64,000 nt of DNA. Source: Botryotinia globosa (Eukaryota > Ascomycota > Leotiomycetes > Helotiales > Sclerotiniaceae). A program made the translations under genes and the position numbers. Positions within the stretch are counted from its first letter, which is position 1; every line of letters begins with the position of its first letter. Under the pieces are notes generated by a model that saw only the letters and a list, made by a program, of their open reading frames with translations, ran no database searches and was not told the origin of the DNA. This document shows positions 60,335 through 64,000 of this stretch, piece after piece. Location: positions 1,667,501 through 1,731,500 of the forward strand of contig RCSZ01000013.1 in NCBI GenBank assembly GCA_014898425.1, read 5' to 3'.

Positions 60335-62544
60335 AGGTTCAAGGAACGTGTCAGTTATAAAGTCATCACCACAAAGTCGATGTGAATCATCGCGTCAAAC
60401 CAATTGTCAGCTGAATAGACCCTTCGATTCTTACAAACCTCATCTCACCAATACTCTGGAAACAAGCAGGTTCACAGTCATCTGAATTCTACGCAACACT
60501 TTGGGATTCCAATGGTCAAAAGAACAAGTCCATGATTGTTCGCTCAATGAGACGTCCTACTAACTTATTTGGTTGACGACCGACCGATGCAACTCCTTCG
60601 CGAATACGTTTTCTGCCAATAGCTTCCGAAAACTCTTCAGGTAACGCTCGCAAGCAATTGTATATGCTACCATTTACATCTCCAATAAACTCCGATATTC
60701 CCAAAGTTTTTCTATACAGTGCAATCAATCATCTATTCAATTGTGCTTTATATCAATACGAGGACACCTGCAGGTACATTCAGTTAGCTTGGTCAACTTG
60801 CTCGGAGTGGGTGCCGATATGTACTATAAACGCATTCAGAAAGCCGAGCTGCAGATTATTAGACTCGGGATGTGTCCCTGAAAATGCTCCGAAACAGTCC
60901 TAGGGTCTCGTTGACTCTAAAATGCAACCGTACATACATGTGTTACGAGATCCAAGTCAACAAATTACGGATCTACTAATGTTTTATGCTGCAGCCGCTC
61001 TTGTCGAAGTTCGAAAAACCTAGAGACGAGCGTCAGAGACTTAAGTCATGCTGCTCAACAAGTAGATAAAAGCATTTCTGAAGAATTGATTTGCAGTGTC
61101 TACCTATGCAACCCTGTGGCCCAGCCGCATCCGAAGACGGGGCTCTACCTAATCAGACGAGATTCAGAAATTAAATGCAAGTCTTGCATACCCGGCATAG
61201 AAAAGCCTCTCAATATGCGATGCAGACTACATATGCAGAAACGTTGGACTGTTGTATTCACGAGAAGTTCCGATCCGATACACATGGCACCACCTAAGGT
61301 CGGAGGCAAAATTCGATGGTTTTATGATTATTACCCAAAGTCAAAATCGTTCTGATTTGAGACCCAGATAATTACAGCATTATATGATTGATAGCCGCGC
61401 GTGATATTGCTTATCGTCTGCTTGTGCAATATCGCTGATAAGGTTAGAAAGATCAATAATTGATTTTCCTCTTTGCCTGCGTTACAATCATACCATTGTG
61501 GATTGGTGGTTTCCGTTTCTGATAGCTCTAGACAAGATATCTCGTTTATGTTACTGAATCCAAATCAGGAATTGATAAGTGTATTTATCTAACTACATTT
61601 ACAAGAATAAACATGACATATTCTGTTCAGCAGAAGTCAACACTTTTCCTTGTCGAATGCGTTTTACTGTTACGAAATAACGGTGTCCAGTGTGAATATC
61701 ACCTTCTCTTTTGACTATTAGATGCATGAAGTGCCTGCTACCCTGCTAGAGGCCCAGCGGACAGGAGACGCTCACTCAATTCGGTTCCATCTTTTGACGA
61801 AGACCCCTGCATCGATTGAGCTTGTTCAGTACAACATCAGCGCCTCGCGATTGGTCAAACCTTTGCTCCCTGTCAAGACATTATCTAGACATTGAGTGTC
61901 GTGAAATTCATCTCTGCCTATTTCAAACCAACAATTTCGAATGCATGTTTAGCCACCAGCCGATATTGGGTCAGATCTCGTAGGTCTGGAAGACATTGCG
62001 GGAACAAAGCTTAATCACACATATTCCTGTATACACTCTTTAATCTGTAAACCTCCTGAAGGTCTAACTATCCAAGGTTTGAATCCTGGTATCTTCTCAA
62101 CCTCCATCTCATATGCATGCAAATCTATGCAAAACAACTTCATCGACATGCAGTATTGAATCTAATATTAGTCAAGACCGGCAATTTTTGGGCTTCACCG
62201 AGCGTTGATTCCGACCTTGATACGCGTTCTATCCAATTACCATGCATCATCGCGTTGGTACTGAGCTTCTGGAATCTCTAAACGGTCCTTCTCAACCTTG
62301 TACATAGTTATACGAAGTTAGGTGAATCAAAACGTCAGTGATGTTTGTTTGCATCTCAGTATCCTAATCCAGAGAAGTTGCGGTCCGTCCGAATCCTTGT
62401 CTCTTCCCCTCTTCGCAATCGAACAATGTGATAGTCCGGAGCGGTCAAGTGCGAGTATAATATAAAGATGCTTTAATCATCACTCATCATCCGTTTAGAT
62501 GGGGTGCTATTTAAGTTACTTGTATTTTTCTGAAGACCCAAAAT
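60335..62544. other. Long intergenic region with possible relic coding
   Basis: No complete gene is supported. On the minus strand at about 60516-60910, a protein-like frame (LYRKTLGISEFIGDVNG, PEEFSEAIGRKRIREGVAS) is interrupted upstream only by TGA codons, which could be mutated CGA. A competing frame looks equally coding-like, so the case is weak. The last ~90 bp (near 62456-62466, GTATAATATAAAG) include a good TATA-like element about 85 bp before the protease start codon. Confidence 0.35.
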
Positions 62545-64000
62545 ATGCTTCCTTCGTCGATGTTACTCGCATTTGCTGCTGCTGTAAACGGAGTCACCTT
62601 AGCAGATAGTAAATTGAGACACAGAAATACGGATGATAGTACCTTATATTCAAAAGTCAACACCATTGATAAGGCGTTCATTGTTGAACTTGAAAAGAGA
62701 GTTAGCACCTCTATATCTAGACGAGATCTCCGCAATGCCTTCCACAAATACGCAGCGTCAATTAACTACAGTGTCCGTCACGAATTCGATTCTACAGCAT
62801 TTGTAGGCCTTTCCATTTCTGTCACCCAAAGTGACACCAATGCGGAATTGCAGCGACAGCTTTCGGAGATCCCTGGAGTAGTGGATGTATGGCCAGTATA
62901 CCAAGTCCCTCATCCTGGTGCACTTTCACATCACACGAACGAGGATAGTTCCAATGAGGATTTTCCGTTGGTACAAAAAAGAAAATCAACAGTAACTGGA
63001 ACAGGAACAGGAGATTTGGCCTCAGCTCTTGAGATGGGCGGCGTTGATAAGCTACATGCAAAAGGCATCAAAGGCAAAGGAATCAAAATCGGGATTGTAG
63101 ACACCGGGGTTGATTATCGCCATTCTGCACTAGGTGGAGGGTTTGGAACTGGTTTCAAAATAAGTGGTGGATACTCTTTTGTATACGATAACGGAACCTT
63201 GGGGGAAAGTTCAGACCCTCTATCCACGTGCATCACTGGAGGACATGGAACCCACGTGTCAGGTGAGCGTGCTCTGCTCTCTTCGCTATCTAATGACAAG
63301 CTAATGTTCTTTAGGTATTCTTGGAATGGATCCCATATCTGGAGATGGCTACTTTCCAATCAGTGGCATTGCTCCTGAGGCGAATCTCTACATGTACCGC
63401 ACTTTTGATTGCGCAAATTCAGGTGGTAGTGACACTATCATGGCTGGCATGTTGAAAGCACAAGAAGATGGTGTTGATATTATCAGCATGTCCCTTGCGG
63501 TTGGAACCGAATTCCCTTCAACCCCAGATCCATTGGCTTCTGTAGTAAAGAGCATTACCCAAGCCGGAATTGCTGTGATTGTGGCAGTCGGGAATGAAGG
63601 CTCGCTAGGTCAATACGCCACAGAATTATTCACCGCAGATTACCCTTCCACGGAGCCCGGTGCTATCGCTGTTGGAGCTATTGCAAATAGAAATTTTCCA
63701 CTTGTCTATCCGGCCGTGGACTCTGCCAATTTCACTCTTGGTTATGCATCTGTTTGGCCAGTCAATCTTACTATTCCCGTATATGTTTATCTTGTGTCCG
63801 ATGGGTGTGATAGCTCAGCATGGACTAATGCTCTCGATACTGTCAGTCAAAGTGGTCTTTTAAATGCCACAATCTTTGCTTTCGAGGCATTTAAAACGAC
63901 TACTTATTGCAATCCGAACTCGATTGCCTCAGATTGGAGTTCAAGTAAGGTAAAACCTATCTATGTCATGGGCTACAATTCTGACATTGCGAATTCTTAT
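62545..64000 (+). CDS. Secreted subtilisin-like serine protease, 3' end beyond window
   Basis: Exons 62545-63262 and 63315 to past the window edge (phase 1, donor GTGAGC, acceptor TTTAG). The protein starts with a short signal peptide (MLPSSMLLAFAAAVNGVTLA). An I9-type propeptide region follows, with AFIVELEKR and STAFVGLSISV (about 48-100), ending near the KRK at about 148-150. The S8 catalytic domain has Asp186 in GIVDTGVDY and His234 in GGHGTHVSG; the oxyanion-region VAVGNEGS is also present. The catalytic Ser lies outside the window. The long DSANFTLGYASVWPVNLTIP insertion looks like the start of a PA domain, as in fungal minor extracellular proteases of the Vpr type. Several N-glycosylation sequons suit a secreted protein. 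Confidence 0.9.

Noticed and set aside
61086..61355. 89-codon plus-strand ORF
   Set aside because: It starts at TTG, lacks a domain and competes with an equally open minus-strand frame.
62060..62100. tRNA-like GGTTTGAATCCTGGT word
   Set aside because: It resembles a T-loop by chance; no matching acceptor, D or anticodon stem is found around it.

Overview
The window looks like the nuclear genome of a filamentous ascomycete. Coding exons are split by short introns with GT(A/G)NGT donors and (C/T)AG acceptors. Transposon copies differ almost only by C-to-T and G-to-A changes, the signature of repeat-induced point mutation (RIP). The gene set (TOM40, PFK-2, an ITT1/RNF14-type RBR ligase, dolichyldiphosphatase, a secreted subtilase) is fungal. 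A Leotiomycete of the Botrytis/Sclerotinia kind is my best guess from overall feel; no marker in the window proves it.

Layout. (1) 1-11866 is a very AT-rich block made of two Ty3/gypsy-type retrotransposon copies destroyed by RIP. A complete copy on the minus strand (809-7385, 150-bp LTRs, 5-bp target duplication CTATT) sits inside a second copy on the plus strand (1-808 plus 7386-11866). (2) 11867-18690 has normal composition, is rich in microsatellites and carries no convincing gene. It ends at a small pogo-type MITE (18692-19051). (3) 19914-24991 holds two healthy genes, TOM40 and a PFK-2 whose bisphosphatase catalytic His is replaced by Ala. (4) 25.7-35.4 kb is a stretch of mostly broken genes: a conserved fungal protein with a disrupted 3' part, a decayed member of a tandem paralogue pair, another decayed gene, then the intact paralogue (33394-35397). 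(5) 36064-38063 encodes a membrane-anchored zinc-finger protein. (6) 38-43.3 kb is gene-poor, with a Cys-rich relic ORF and two inverted copies of one ~0.5-kb MITE. (7) 43372-46470 is a 1032-residue intronless gene bounded by MITEs, with a Fot1/pogo-like foldback MITE at 46855-47670. (8) 47.7-50.7 kb is a decayed region. (9) 50740-52974 encodes a seven-helix GPCR-like protein with a long proline/serine-rich tail. (10) 53-55.5 kb holds a doubtful gene and a stop-riddled relic. (11) 55615-60334 contains a small conserved three-exon gene, then the RBR ubiquitin ligase and dolichyldiphosphatase genes, which diverge from a shared ~0.5-kb promoter. (12) 62545 to the window end is the 5' part of a secreted subtilisin-like protease gene.

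The healthy genes are mostly housekeeping (mitochondrial import, fructose-2,6-bisphosphate control, ubiquitination, dolichol recycling) and show no pathway-level clustering. The main story of the window is genome decay: RIP-killed transposons, several MITEs, and neighbouring genes carrying in-frame stops and frameshifts. I saw no rRNA, no convincing tRNA, no CRISPR array and no biosynthetic cluster. All splice sites given here are read by eye.
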